From NCBI GenBank assembly GCA_023421115.1, contig JAEZUI010000079.1:1-31763 (forward strand): 31,763 bases of DNA, written 5' to 3'. The notes under the pieces are model-generated. The model did no database searches and was not told where the DNA came from. It worked only from the letters and a program-made list of their open reading frames with translations. Positions 8,205 through 16,591 of the stretch are shown piece by piece (the first letter of the stretch is position 1; each line of letters opens with the position of its first letter). A program made the translations under genes and the position numbers. Origin of the DNA: Bacillota bacterium. GTDB taxonomy: Bacteria > Bacillota > Clostridia > Acetivibrionales > Acetivibrionaceae.

Positions 8205-9380
8205 ATGGGGAAAATGCATTTAATTGCGACGTCTGCTTTTGGAATAGAAGCAGTTGTTGGTAGGGAACTTGAGAAACTAGGTTATGGTGACCAGTACGTA
8301 GAAAATGGAAAAGTAACTTTCTCAGGGGATGAAAGTGCCATATGTAAAACTAACTTATGGCTTAGGACTGCGGATCGTGTATTATTGAAAATGGGAGAAT
8401 TTAAAGCGCTATCCTTTGAAGAATTATTTGAAAAGACAAAAGCATTGCCTTGGGAAGAGTGGATACCTGAAGATGGAGAATTTCCTGTGGACGGTAAGTC
8501 AGTAGATTCTAAACTTTTCAGCATTTCTGACTGTCAGGCAATTGTAAAAAAGGCTGTAGTTGAAAGGCTTAAGCAAAAATATAAATGTGAATGGTTTAAA
8601 GAAACCGGTCCTCGCTATAGAATTGAAGTTGCATTACTAAAAGATATGGCTACATTAACAATAGATACAAGCGGGTCTGGACTCCATAAAAGAGGGTATA
8701 GGAAGCTTGTAGGGGGAGCACCACTCAAAGAGACTATGGCTTGTGCTTTAATCCTTGTTAGTAGGTGGAAGAATGACCGGGCTTTGTTTGATCCTTTTTG
8801 CGGCTCGGGTACCATTCCAATCGAGGCAGCAATGATTGGACTAGATATAGCGCCGGGTTTAGAACGGGAGTTTGATGCTGAGAAATGGCCTACTATTCCT
8901 AAAGCCCTTTGGGCTGATGCTAGAAAAGAAGCACGTGGTATGATAAAGGTGGATAGAGAGCTTAAGATTCAAGGCACAGATATAAGTGAGGATGCTATAA
9001 GCCTTGCAAGATATCATGCAAAGAAGGCAGGTGTGGATAACTATATACATATACAAAGGATGCCTATGTCAGATATCCGTTCCAAAGAAAAGTATGGATT
9101 CATAATATGTAATCCTCCATATGGTGAGCGTCTCGGACAGACGAAGGAGATTGAAAAACTTTATCGTGAAATGGGAACTGTGTTTAGTTCGCTAGATACT
9201 TGGTCCCATTATATTTTGTCATCCCATCAGGAATTTGAAAAACTTTTTGGCAAGAAAGCTAATAAAAAAAGAAAATTATATAATGGTAGAATTTTATGTA
9301 ATTATTATCAGTTTTACGGACCACCACCGCCAAAGACTGCGGGGGTTAGAAGTAATGTGATAACACAGGAAAGAATATAA
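8205..9380 (+). CDS. THUMP-domain class I SAM-dependent rRNA (guanine-N2) methyltransferase, RlmL/YpsC type
   Basis: ATG 8205 has GAGGT 8 bases upstream; ATG 8214 is an alternative. The protein has 391 aa, usual for the Firmicute YpsC type. Residues about 1-55 form the ferredoxin-like domain (TSAFGIEAVVGREL), about 56-160 the THUMP domain that binds RNA, and 165-375 the methyltransferase. Motifs seen are the SAM loop DPFCGSGTIPIEAA, the acidic GTDIS that binds the SAM ribose, and the catalytic NPPYGER. The family methylates guanine N2 in 23S rRNA. The fused second methyltransferase of E. coli RlmL is absent, as expected in Firmicutes. It is transcribed alone. Confidence 0.92.
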   Translation: MGKMHLIATSAFGIEAVVGRELEKLGYGDQYVENGKVTFSGDESAICKTNLWLRTADRVLLKMGEFKALSFEELFEKTKALPWEEWIPEDGEFPVDGKSVDSKLFSISDCQAIVKKAVVERLKQKYKCEWFKETGPRYRIEVALLKDMATLTIDTSGSGLHKRGYRKLVGGAPLKETMACALILVSRWKNDRALFDPFCGSGTIPIEAAMIGLDIAPGLEREFDAEKWPTIPKALWADARKEARGMIKVDRELKIQGTDISEDAISLARYHAKKAGVDNYIHIQRMPMSDIRSKEKYGFIICNPPYGERLGQTKEIEKLYREMGTVFSSLDTWSHYILSSHQEFEKLFGKKANKKRKLYNGRILCNYYQFYGPPPPKTAGVRSNVITQERI

Positions 9381-9450
9381 AAAAGAGAGTATATTAAGGG
9401 AGGGATCAAATCTAGAAAAAACGGCAATTGCGAAGTGACTTAAAAACAAC

Positions 9451-10371
9451 CTAATTGAATTTCCGGTAGGTTTTTCTTGCATGGTCAAATTTGTTCAAAC
9501 TAATGTTTGTTATCTTTTCAAGCATAATTTTGTCCTCAACTTTTTTTAACGCCTTTTCCATAACAGCTTGAAAGGTTTTTCCGTCGTGGGGAAAAGTCGT
9601 AAAGACTGTATAAAAGAAATCGGTAGAAACATTTATATTGTTTAAGCCTTGTATAAGGTTATCGGTTATTTTACTTACGACTGTTTCAGCACCTTGGGAG
9701 TTTGTAAAGGGCAGTATCACCAAAATATCCTTATCGTCATTGAAGATAACGGTATCTGTAGATCTAGAGGCGGCTTTTACTTTTTTTATAGCCATAGAGT
9801 ATATTTTTTTTATTTGTGATGATGTCAGTACTTCTGTGTTCTCAGAAGTTGCTTTCTTTATATCTATATGTGTTATAAACACAATTGACAAATTTTGATT
9901 TGACCTTGATGCTATTTTAAATTCTTTTGCAATGTAATCTTCTACTGACATAGTTATAACATTTGCACTATCTAGATTATACCTGAATTGGTTTTTGAGT
10001 TTTAAAGTACTTATTATAGAATTTTCTATACGTTTGGTTTGGTACGGTTTAAGAATAAAATCACTTACATTAAATTTAAGTGCATGACTTTTATATTCAA
10101 TATTATCGGATTTAGTAATAATGATAATTGGTGTATTTGCAGTTGTAGAATTTTTTCTCAGAGAAGAAATAACTTCAAAGCCTTCTTTCTCAGAAGGGAA
10201 GGAAATATCAATAATTATAAGTGATATTCCGGAAAAGTTCTGAGTATTTTGATTATACATATTGGTATTTGCTATTTCGATAAATTGGAAATCTCCTATA
10301 TTATCAAAAATAATTTTAATTTTTTCTCTTTCATATTCGGAAGAGTCTATAAGCAATATTGTTTTGTTCAT
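9451..10371 (-). CDS. Response regulator: receiver plus degenerate GGDEF domain
   Basis: The ATG follows an AAGGAA ribosome binding site. Residues 1-125 are a receiver domain: phospho-acceptor Asp55 (LIIIDISFP), Thr86 and Lys108 (LKPY). The acidic pocket keeps Asp9 but has Ser at position 10. Residues about 140-285 follow a diguanylate cyclase fold (VFITHIDIKKA, ...RSTDTVIF, then LVILPFTNSQGA and TTFPHDGKTFQ), but the GGDEF signature reads NDDKD. Cyclase activity is therefore unlikely, and the domain may bind nucleotide or a protein partner. No DNA-binding domain is seen and no kinase gene is adjacent. The nearby c-di-GMP riboswitches make a c-di-GMP link tempting but unproven. Confidence 0.8.
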   Translation of the reverse strand: MNKTILLIDSSEYEREKIKIIFDNIGDFQFIEIANTNMYNQNTQNFSGISLIIIDISFPSEKEGFEVISSLRKNSTTANTPIIIITKSDNIEYKSHALKFNVSDFILKPYQTKRIENSIISTLKLKNQFRYNLDSANVITMSVEDYIAKEFKIASRSNQNLSIVFITHIDIKKATSENTEVLTSSQIKKIYSMAIKKVKAASRSTDTVIFNDDKDILVILPFTNSQGAETVVSKITDNLIQGLNNINVSTDFFYTVFTTFPHDGKTFQAVMEKALKKVEDKIMLEKITNISLNKFDHARKTYRKFN

Positions 10372-10786
10372 AAATAATTCCTTAATGTTTATTTTTTAAT
10401 TAATTCTCTAGATCAAAAAACACGGCTATTTTTTTAAATAGTTTGTTTTTTGGAAAATATATTTAAGAGCGAGGTCCTTTTGAAAAACATAGCTACCTTT
10501 TGTTTAGCGTTATACAAATAATTACTCTATATTTAAAGTGTCCACTGCATATGTACTTATATTCTAGCATAATTTTGATATATATTACAGTACTTTTTTA
10601 AAATATTTTGGATAGTATATTGAAAACACACTTACACAATATTATACAAATCAATAATATATTTAACATTTTATCATTGTGTGTTAATATATAGTAAGGG
10701 ATTTGGCAATAATTGAGTGTTTTTTGAAGCATGTTAATCCCTAATTATATATAATATCGATGTAGTCAGGTAGAAGGGAGATTGTA
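10372..10786. other. AT-rich divergent intergenic region
   Basis: This gap lies between the minus-strand response regulator and aroA. It contains 'ggtccttttgaaaaacatagc' near 10483, weakly like the ends of the interspersed repeat family, and a loose dyad built from 'acacaat' (about 10633) and 'attgtgt' (about 10676). No gene or RNA family is recognised. Confidence 0.3.
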
Positions 10787-12055
10787 ATGATATTAAAAGT
10801 TAAGAAATCAAAAGTAAGTGGCAATGTGAAAATTCCGGGATCAAAATCCCATACAATAAGAGCACTTTTTATGGCTAGTCTTGCTGGTGGTGAATCGAGA
10901 GTATGTAACCCCCTCATTTCAAGTGATGCACTTTCGGCGGTTGAGGTATGCAGAGCATTAGGAGCAAAAATAGATTTTATTGATAATAAGTTTATTGTTA
11001 ATGGTTTTAACGGAAGGCCAGCTACTCCTTTAGATGTTATAAATGTCGGTAATTCCGGAACTACTTTAAGAATTGGAATATATGTAGCGGCATTAGGTGA
11101 GGGATATTCTATTTTTACAGGGGACTATCAAGTCCGTAGAAGACCTTTAGCTCCTCTTATAAATGCAATAAATAATCTTGGAGGAGAGGCATTTTCAACT
11201 AACAATAACGGTATGGCGCCGGTTGTGATCAGAGGAAAGCTAAAAGGTGGTAAAACAGAACTTGATTCTGTCACTTCCCAGTTCCTTTCTTCTGTTTTAA
11301 TAAGTTCACCTTTAGTTGAAAATGACACAGAAGTAATACTTACAAGGCTTAATGAAATCCCTTATGTTGATATAACAACATGGTGGATGGACAAAATGGG
11401 TATAGAATATGAGAACCACCAATATAAATCCTTTTATATAAAGGGGAATCAAAGGTATAAGCCTTTTGATGTTACTATTCCGGGAGATTTTTCATCTGCA
11501 ACATTTTTTGCTGTTTTAGCGGCTATATCAGGTGAAGAATTTGTATTAGAAAATCTTGACATAACAGATCCCCAGGGAGATAAAGCTGTTTTTTCCATAC
11601 TTGAGGATATGGGGGCAAAAGTAACGAGGAAAAAGGACCGTATACTTATTAAGGGGAATGGACTTTGTGGTAGAGAAATAGATATGAATGCTATTCCTGA
11701 TGCTCTGCCAGCTATGGCTGTTGCCGGATGCTTTGCAAAGGGAGAGACAAGACTTATAAATGTTCCCCAGGCTAGGTTAAAGGAAACTGACAGGATACAT
11801 GTTATGTGTGAGCAACTTCAAAAAATGGGAGCGAATATTGAGGAATTAGAAGATGGGCTTATTATACGTGAAAGTAAACTTACGGGATGCAGGGTAAACG
11901 GCTGTGATGACCATCGCATAGTTATGGCTTTAGCAGTAGCAGGATTAAATAGTGAAGGAGAAACTCTTATCGACTCTGCAGAAGCTATCAATGTGACGTT
12001 TCCTGAATTTGTAAAGTACGTGAGCAATTGTAATGGAGAAATAGAAATTTATTGA
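10787..12055 (+). CDS. aroA: 3-phosphoshikimate 1-carboxyvinyltransferase (EPSP synthase)
   Basis: ATG follows AAGGGAG at 7-base spacing. The protein is 422 aa, typical. It joins shikimate-3-phosphate and phosphoenolpyruvate to make EPSP, the sixth step of chorismate synthesis, in the cytoplasm. Diagnostic motifs are IPGSKSHTIRALF near residue 16 (substrate lysine and serine), GNSGTTLR near residue 88 (PEP loop), RRRPLAPL near 117, the SSATFF block, RLKETDRI near 340 and CDDHRIVMALA near 384. It stands alone rather than in an aro operon, followed by a repeat element and spo0A. The GNSGTTLR loop differs from the class I GNAGTAMR form. Confidence 0.95.
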   Translation: MILKVKKSKVSGNVKIPGSKSHTIRALFMASLAGGESRVCNPLISSDALSAVEVCRALGAKIDFIDNKFIVNGFNGRPATPLDVINVGNSGTTLRIGIYVAALGEGYSIFTGDYQVRRRPLAPLINAINNLGGEAFSTNNNGMAPVVIRGKLKGGKTELDSVTSQFLSSVLISSPLVENDTEVILTRLNEIPYVDITTWWMDKMGIEYENHQYKSFYIKGNQRYKPFDVTIPGDFSSATFFAVLAAISGEEFVLENLDITDPQGDKAVFSILEDMGAKVTRKKDRILIKGNGLCGREIDMNAIPDALPAMAVAGCFAKGETRLINVPQARLKETDRIHVMCEQLQKMGANIEELEDGLIIRESKLTGCRVNGCDDHRIVMALAVAGLNSEGETLIDSAEAINVTFPEFVKYVSNCNGEIEIY

Positions 12056-12139
12056 TGAATTTTAGATGTATATGTATTATTTTAGTGATTTTTATATTAT
12101 AATAGTAATATAGTTTATTAAAAAAATAAGTGGTTAATT

Positions 12140-12250
12140 GCCAAATCAAAAAAATAATTTACATTTTTGCATTGTTAGTATGTTTGAAGCTTTAACTTCT
12201 AATATTGGCTTTGTACTGAAAATATTGAATAGGTTATTTTTTGAAATGGC
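12140..12250. repeat. Interspersed palindromic repeat (copy B), ends 20 bp before spo0A
   Basis: Its inverted ends are 'gccaaatcaaaaaaataa' and 'ttattttttgaaatggc'. The right half ('atgtttgaagc', 'ttctaatattgg', 'aaaatattgaatagg') is shared with copy C at 13669-13836. Its right end lies about 10 bases from the spo0A ribosome binding site, so it forms part of that 5' leader or promoter region. Confidence 0.65.
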
Positions 12251-12270
12251 CTTAGTAAAGGGAGTATGAA

Positions 12271-13080
12271 ATGAAAGAAAAGATTTCGGTTTTAATTGCA
12301 GATGACAATCTCGAATTTGTGGATTTGTTAAAAGAGTATATGGATCAATACGATGATTTAGACGTTGTAGGTATAGCAAAAGATGGAATGCAGGCTTTAG
12401 ATATGATTAAGTCGATAAAGCCTGATGTTGTTGTGCTTGATGTTATTATGCCCAATATCGATGGAATTGGTGTTCTAGAAAAGCTTGAGACTCATCAGAT
12501 GGAGCGCAAACCTATTTTTATTATGTTATCTGCAATTGGTCAGGATGTGTTTATTCAAAAGGCAGTATCGTTAGGTGCAGAATATTACATAATAAAGCCA
12601 TTTGATGTAGAGGTGTTAGTAACTAGGATAAGGCAGTTGTACGAGGAAAAGTATCTTTCGGCATTTTCCAGTAGAACAGTAAACAAAAATACTGAGTTTG
12701 CGCACGCCGATGCTTTAGATCGTACTTATGATATTGAAGTTGAAGTTACAAATTTGATGCATGATGTTGGAATACCTCCGCATATGGCGGGGTACCAGTA
12801 TCTTCGTGAAGCAATTGTACTGACGGTTAAGAACTCAAAGATGTTTAGTTCAATAACAAAGAGCTTGTATCCTGCTGTTGCAGAAAAATTTAATACTACT
12901 TCCCAAAAAGTAGAAAGAGCCATAAGAAATGCTATTGAAAGTGCTTGGTCTAGAGGAAACCTTGATACTATAGATTCGTTGTTCGGATACACCATAAGTT
13001 ATACTAAGGGCAAACCTACAAATTCAGAGTGTATTGCTATGATGGCAGACAAGATCAGAATTTCTATGGGAATTAGATAA
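12271..13080 (+). CDS. spo0A: Stage 0 sporulation protein A (master response regulator)
   Basis: ATG follows AAAGGGAG. The protein is 269 aa, as usual. Residues 1-125 are the receiver, with acidic pocket Asp11-Asp12, phospho-acceptor Asp57 (VVVLDVIMP) and the KPFD lysine. After a linker, residues about 150-269 are the Spo0A C-terminal DNA-binding domain, including the near-invariant recognition helix region QKVERAIRNAIESAWSRGN and the HDVGIPPHMAGYQYLR block. Phosphorylated Spo0A binds 0A boxes and starts sporulation. In many Firmicutes spoIVB lies just upstream; here the upstream neighbour is aroA. A strong hairpin follows the stop. Confidence 0.97.
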   Translation: MKEKISVLIADDNLEFVDLLKEYMDQYDDLDVVGIAKDGMQALDMIKSIKPDVVVLDVIMPNIDGIGVLEKLETHQMERKPIFIMLSAIGQDVFIQKAVSLGAEYYIIKPFDVEVLVTRIRQLYEEKYLSAFSSRTVNKNTEFAHADALDRTYDIEVEVTNLMHDVGIPPHMAGYQYLREAIVLTVKNSKMFSSITKSLYPAVAEKFNTTSQKVERAIRNAIESAWSRGNLDTIDSLFGYTISYTKGKPTNSECIAMMADKIRISMGIR

Positions 13081-13082
13081 AA

Positions 13083-13129
13083 AATATTAAAGTCCTGTCT
13101 AGTATTAGACGGGACTTTAATATTTATTA
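13083..13129. terminator. Bidirectional terminator between spo0A and the HU gene
   Basis: An 18-bp stem (13083-13100 with 13107-13124) with one G-T wobble and a 6-base loop has A/T runs on both sides. It can serve both converging genes. Confidence 0.85.
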
Positions 13130-13133
13130 ATAA

Positions 13134-13418
13134 TTATTTCTTCTTTTTATTAACAATATCTTTTAGACCTTTACCTGCTTTAAATACAGGAGCTTTTGAT
13201 GCAGGGATTGTGATCTCTTTCTTAGTTTGTGGGTTTCTTCCCTTTCTAGCAGCCCTTTTTCTTACTTCAAAAGTACCAAAGCCAACAAGTACAACTTTTT
13301 CGCCTTTTTCAAGAGTTTCTTCAACTGATGCGAGTAAAGCATTTAATGCAGCTTCGCTGTTCTTCTTGTTCAAACCCGATTTAGAAGCAATTGAGTTTAC
13401 CAATTCTGTTTTGTTCAT
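13134..13418 (-). CDS. hup: HU-family DNA-binding protein
   Basis: The start is the ATG at 13418, with AGGAGG 8 bases upstream; a GTG two codons earlier is too close to that site. The protein has 94 aa. It has the HU fold: N-terminal helices (MNKTELVNSIASKSGL), then GFGTFEVRKRAARKGRNPQT, which holds the DNA-bending beta arms with the conserved RNPQT motif at the tip, and a basic C-terminus ending KKKK. HU compacts and bends DNA and is a cofactor in recombination and replication. It is a single gene with its own promoter. Confidence 0.96.
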   Translation of the reverse strand: MNKTELVNSIASKSGLNKKNSEAALNALLASVEETLEKGEKVVLVGFGTFEVRKRAARKGRNPQTKKEITIPASKAPVFKAGKGLKDIVNKKKK

Positions 13419-13451
13419 GTACACAACCTCCTATATTTGGAATTCGACAAT

Positions 13452-13480
13452 ATTTTATAATGAATATAGAAGAAAGTCAA
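13452..13480 (-). promoter_or_regulatory. Probable sigma-A promoter of hup
   Basis: On the minus strand TTGACT (13480-13475) and TAAAAT (13457-13452) are 17 bases apart, about 35 bases before the start codon. Confidence 0.65.
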
Positions 13481-13626
13481 GCCATTCCTTATAAAATCAT
13501 GGTTTTAAGCAACATTTTTTTTATTTTACTATATTTTTCTTGAAAATTAAGTTCATAATGTGTATAATATTATGCAAAATCATGATAAAACTTGAATTTT
13601 ACTAATATTCAATAAACTTTTATACA

Positions 13627-13657
13627 AAAAAAGTGATGGATTAACCAGCACTTTTTT
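13627..13657. terminator. Hairpin with A/T flanks in the hup-Usp gap
   Basis: A 13-bp stem with one mismatch (13627-13639 with 13645-13657) has A7 on one side and T6 on the other, so it can terminate in either direction. It most likely ends the minus-strand Usp transcript. Confidence 0.65.
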
Positions 13658-13668
13658 GGAAGATATCA

Positions 13669-13836
13669 GGCACTTTCATATTTGAAAAATGTAATTAATT
13701 GACTAAATTCGACATGGGTGTTACAAAAAAGTTGCTTTTTTTGTAAAGCAAAATAATGTTCATATGTTTGGAAGCACTTAAGCTTCTGTGATGGGTTTTA
13801 GACTAAAAATATTGTATAGGTGTTTTTTGAAATTGC
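13669..13836. repeat. Interspersed palindromic repeat (copy C)
   Basis: The right half is clearly related to copy B (blocks 'catatgtttgg', 'cttctgtgatggg', 'aaaatattgtatagg', 'ttttttgaaattgc'), and the middle shares 'gcaaaataatgt' with copy A. The left end 'aggcactttca' is a degraded inverted copy of the right end. It touches the 3' end of the next minus-strand gene. Confidence 0.55.
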
Positions 13837-13837
13837 T

Positions 13838-14248
13838 TTAAATGTCTTCTTGAGGTACTATTTTTATTTCTACATTAGTAAGCATACACGTTAGTTCACA
13901 AAAAAAGTTGTTTTCTTTATGATCATTTGGGGATTCACCCATTACAATATATGAAATCTTTCTTTCTCTAACAAAGGTAACTATCGTTTCAACTATATTA
14001 TCTGACTTCAATACTGATAAATCAGCACCTACAGACTTAGAAATTCTAAACAGGTAGTCGAGTGCTTCTCCTTCTTTGATGTTGTCTAAGAAGTTCCATG
14101 CGTTCTTTGCAACATGTATTACGAATAGCTCACCTTTTAGCTCATCTCTTAAATTAGCAGCTTTTCTAATCAACCTTTCACACGTTTTTTGTTGAGTAAC
14201 GCATACAAGAATATTTTTAGGAGAATCCAAACTTACAACCCCTTTCAT
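13838..14248 (-). CDS. Universal-stress-protein domain protein (KdpD-Usp like)
   Basis: The longest ATG frame is given (136 aa). No ribosome binding site precedes that ATG; a TTG six codons later (14230) has AAAGGGG at 8-base spacing and may be the true start. The protein is one Usp alpha/beta domain: NILVCVTQQKTCERLIRKAA at the N-terminus, ELFVIHVAKN in the middle, and YIVMGES where ATP-binding Usps have a G-2X-G-9X-G(S/T) motif. The opening strand and SERLIR-like helix most resemble the Usp domain in the sensor kinase KdpD, here without kinase parts. Its role is unknown; potassium or stress signalling is a guess. Confidence 0.7.
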   Translation of the reverse strand: MKGVVSLDSPKNILVCVTQQKTCERLIRKAANLRDELKGELFVIHVAKNAWNFLDNIKEGEALDYLFRISKSVGADLSVLKSDNIVETIVTFVRERKISYIVMGESPNDHKENNFFCELTCMLTNVEIKIVPQEDI

Positions 14249-14597
14249 TTATTGAACTGAAAAAATTAAATATCCAAACACAATAAAATCCAATGGTAAT
14301 ATTAGCATATTTGTTTGGTGTAGTAAAGATCAACAAATTGAGATAAAAGTAATTTATTTTAATTTGTTAACCAAGTGTTTAAATTTTCAAAATATTAGTA
14401 AGAATTCAAAAATAAATATATTTCAAAGGATTAAACGGGGAGGATATTCTATATTAATAATTATAACAGAATTTTGATTTTCATGTGTGAACAAATTCTT
14501 AATTTTAATTTGAAATTAGTGATGTAAAAAGGCGCTATTTTTTAGTATACTATTATTGCTATGTTTTTATAAGATGTAATAGGAGATGGAGGTACTT
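14249..14597. other. AT-rich region between divergent genes
   Basis: No gene is supported. A GGGGAGG near 14437 is followed only by a very short frame. TATACT near 14554 could be a -10 box for the fumarase genes, but no clear -35 sits at the right distance. Confidence 0.3.
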
Positions 14598-15440
14598 ATG
14601 AGAACTATTCACACTGATGCAGTAACTGAAGCTGTAGAAGAACTTTGTAAAAGTTCAAATTATTATCTTAATGAAGATATATTAAAGGGCATAAAGAATG
14701 CACTTGAAACTGAAGAATCTGAAACAGGCAGGGACATATTAGGCAAGCTGATTGAAAATGCTGGTATTGCAAAAGAAAAAGGAGTTGCTATTTGCCAGGA
14801 TACTGGTATGGCAGTGGTATTTGCAGATATAGGACAGGATGTACATATAACTGGTGGAAGCCTCACCGACGCTATAAATGAAGGCGTAAGAAGAGGATAT
14901 GAGAAGGGCTACCTTAGAAAGTCCGTTGTTAAAGATCCCATAGAAAGGGTCAATACAAAGGATAATACACCGGCTGTGATTCATTATAATATCGTAGAAG
15001 GTGAAAGAATTAAAATTACAGTTGCACCTAAGGGGTTCGGAAGCGAAAATATGAGCTCATTAAAAATGTTAAAGCCTGCAGAAGGATTAGAAGGGGTTAA
15101 AAGGTTTGTTATTGATACTGTTGATAATGCTGGTCCTAATCCATGTCCTCCTATTATAGTAGGAGTTGGCATAGGTGGTACTATGGAAAAAGCTGCTTTG
15201 TTGGCTAAAAAAGCGCTTTTAAGGCCAATAGACCAACGAAGTTGTGTTGAACATGTTAAAGAACTTGAAGCTCAGTTATTAAAGGAAATAAACAAGCTAG
15301 GGATAGGTCCGTCGGGGCTTGGAGGAAGGACAACCGCTTTGGCTGTCAATGTTGAAGTATATCCTACACATATAGCAGGTCTACCAGTTGCTGTAAATAT
15401 CAATTGCCATGCAACAAGACATGCAGAAGTTGAGTTATAA
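14598..15440 (+). CDS. Class I fumarate hydratase (L-tartrate dehydratase family), alpha subunit
   Basis: ATG 14598 is preferred because GGAGG lies 5 bases upstream; the in-frame ATG 14586 overlaps that site. The protein has 280 aa. This is the N-terminal half of the oxygen-sensitive 4Fe-4S class I fumarases. Three cysteines that should hold the cluster are present: Cys66 (AICQDTGM), Cys183 (GPNPCPP) and Cys270 (INCHATRH). KGFGSEN and GVGIGGTMEKAA are other family blocks. It interconverts fumarate and malate in the cytoplasm. The beta subunit follows 23 bases later, so the two form one operon. L-tartrate dehydratase shares the fold, but fumarase is the more likely activity in an anaerobic clostridium. 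Confidence 0.92.
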   Translation: MRTIHTDAVTEAVEELCKSSNYYLNEDILKGIKNALETEESETGRDILGKLIENAGIAKEKGVAICQDTGMAVVFADIGQDVHITGGSLTDAINEGVRRGYEKGYLRKSVVKDPIERVNTKDNTPAVIHYNIVEGERIKITVAPKGFGSENMSSLKMLKPAEGLEGVKRFVIDTVDNAGPNPCPPIIVGVGIGGTMEKAALLAKKALLRPIDQRSCVEHVKELEAQLLKEINKLGIGPSGLGGRTTALAVNVEVYPTHIAGLPVAVNINCHATRHAEVEL

Positions 15441-15463
15441 AGAATATACTGGAGGGATAGAAA

Positions 15464-16015
15464 TTGGTTTACAATCTAGAAACACCTTTATGTAATGAGG
15501 AAGTCAAAAAGCTTAGAGCAGGAGATATAGTAAATATAAGTGGTATTATTTATACTGCTAGAGATGCCGCTCACAAAAGAATGATAGGTATGCTGGAAGA
15601 AGGCAAAAGTCTTCCTTTTGATATAAAGGATCAGATCATATATTATGTGGGACCATGTCCAGCAAAACCAGGAGAAGTTATTGGCTCTGCGGGACCAACC
15701 ACCAGTGGACGCGTAGATGCCTATACTCCTAAATTGATAGAGTTAGGGCTCAGAGGTATGATAGGAAAGGGTTTAAGGGATAATGGTGTTGTTGAAGCCA
15801 TGAAGAAATATGGTGCTGTATATTTTGGAGCTATTGGAGGTGCAGGAGCATTAATCGCAAAAACAATTGTTCACGAAGAGATAATTGCTTTTCCTGATTT
15901 AGGAACAGAAGCTCTAAGAAAGCTTACTGTAAATGAACTTCCTGTAACCGTTATTATTGACAGTTTAGGTAATAATCTTTATGAAACCGGAAAGAAAATG
16001 TTTAGACAAGCTTAA
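15464..16015 (+). CDS. Class I fumarate hydratase, beta subunit
   Basis: The start is a TTG with GGAGGG 7 bases upstream; no ATG is near. The protein has 183 aa, the usual length of the separate beta subunit. Motifs are LRAGDIVNISGIIYTARDAAHKR near residue 17, YYVGPCPAKPGEVIGSAGPTTSGRVD near 61 and YFGAIGGAGAL near 120. With the alpha subunit it completes the active site of the 4Fe-4S hydratase. The non-ATG start may set the subunit ratio (inference). Confidence 0.92.
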   Translation: MVYNLETPLCNEEVKKLRAGDIVNISGIIYTARDAAHKRMIGMLEEGKSLPFDIKDQIIYYVGPCPAKPGEVIGSAGPTTSGRVDAYTPKLIELGLRGMIGKGLRDNGVVEAMKKYGAVYFGAIGGAGALIAKTIVHEEIIAFPDLGTEALRKLTVNELPVTVIIDSLGNNLYETGKKMFRQA

Positions 16016-16016
16016 T

Positions 16017-16047
16017 AGGTGGTAACAAAAAGTAACCATCTACTTTT
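16017..16047 (+). terminator. Possible terminator of the fumarase operon
   Basis: A 10-bp stem with one mismatch (16017-16026 with 16032-16041) is followed by a short T run, right after the stop codon. Confidence 0.5.
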
Positions 16048-16171
16048 CATTTTATAGAAATAAGTAGATTTTTGTGAAATGAAAAATAAGGTATATTTTT
16101 AATGATAGTTAGTGTATAATACCTAATAGTCTGTAAACATTAGTATCAATTTGAATTTAGGAGGAAAAATT

Positions 16172-16384
16172 ATGGGAAAGATTACATCGGATATGATAAT
16201 TGCAGAGGTTTTAAGAATTGATAGGGGGACTGCGCCTATATTTTTAAATAACGGTATGCACTGTTTGGGCTGTCCATCTTCATCAGGTGAAAGTATTGAA
16301 GATGCATGTGCAGTTCATGGCATAGATTCTAAAAAACTTGTTAAAGAGCTGAATGAATACTTTGATAAAAAAGAGCAGGAATAA
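16172..16384 (+). CDS. DUF1858 domain protein
   Basis: ATG 16172 follows AGGAGG at 7-base spacing. The protein has 70 aa. It fits DUF1858: an N-terminal KITSDMIIAEVLRID block, then a conserved cysteine pair in GMHCLGCPSSSGES, then a helical tail. Such proteins are small, common in anaerobes and sometimes fused to hybrid-cluster or other redox proteins. The CxxC suggests a thiol or metal-linked role, but the function is not established. Spacing from the fumarase genes and a terminator-like hairpin suggest its own transcript. Confidence 0.85.
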   Translation: MGKITSDMIIAEVLRIDRGTAPIFLNNGMHCLGCPSSSGESIEDACAVHGIDSKKLVKELNEYFDKKEQE

Positions 16385-16402
16385 TTTATTAAGTTTATTT
16401 TA

Positions 16403-16480
16403 TAAGGCCATTAAAAAATAACCTAATTATAGTAAAATTAAGTTTTTAAATAAATCGCAAAGTTTTATTAAATTGCCTTA
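16403..16480. repeat. Possible short member of the interspersed repeat family (copy E)
   Basis: Ends 'taaggccattaaaaaataa' and 'ttttattaaattgcctta' are imperfect inverted copies of each other and resemble the ends of copies A and B. The interior is not clearly shared. Confidence 0.4.
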
Positions 16481-16486
16481 TTAGAG

Positions 16487-16516
16487 AATAAGACACGAAT
16501 GATGTGTCTTATTTTT
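16487..16516 (+). terminator. Intrinsic terminator before the purA promoter
   Basis: A perfect 10-bp stem (16487-16496 with 16504-16513), a 7-base loop and a following T run. Confidence 0.8.
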
Positions 16517-16591
16517 ATGTTTTTATACGTAAAGACTTTAATTTGGACAAAGCCTGTAAATTAAGAAAAAAAGAGTGTAATATAAATTTAT

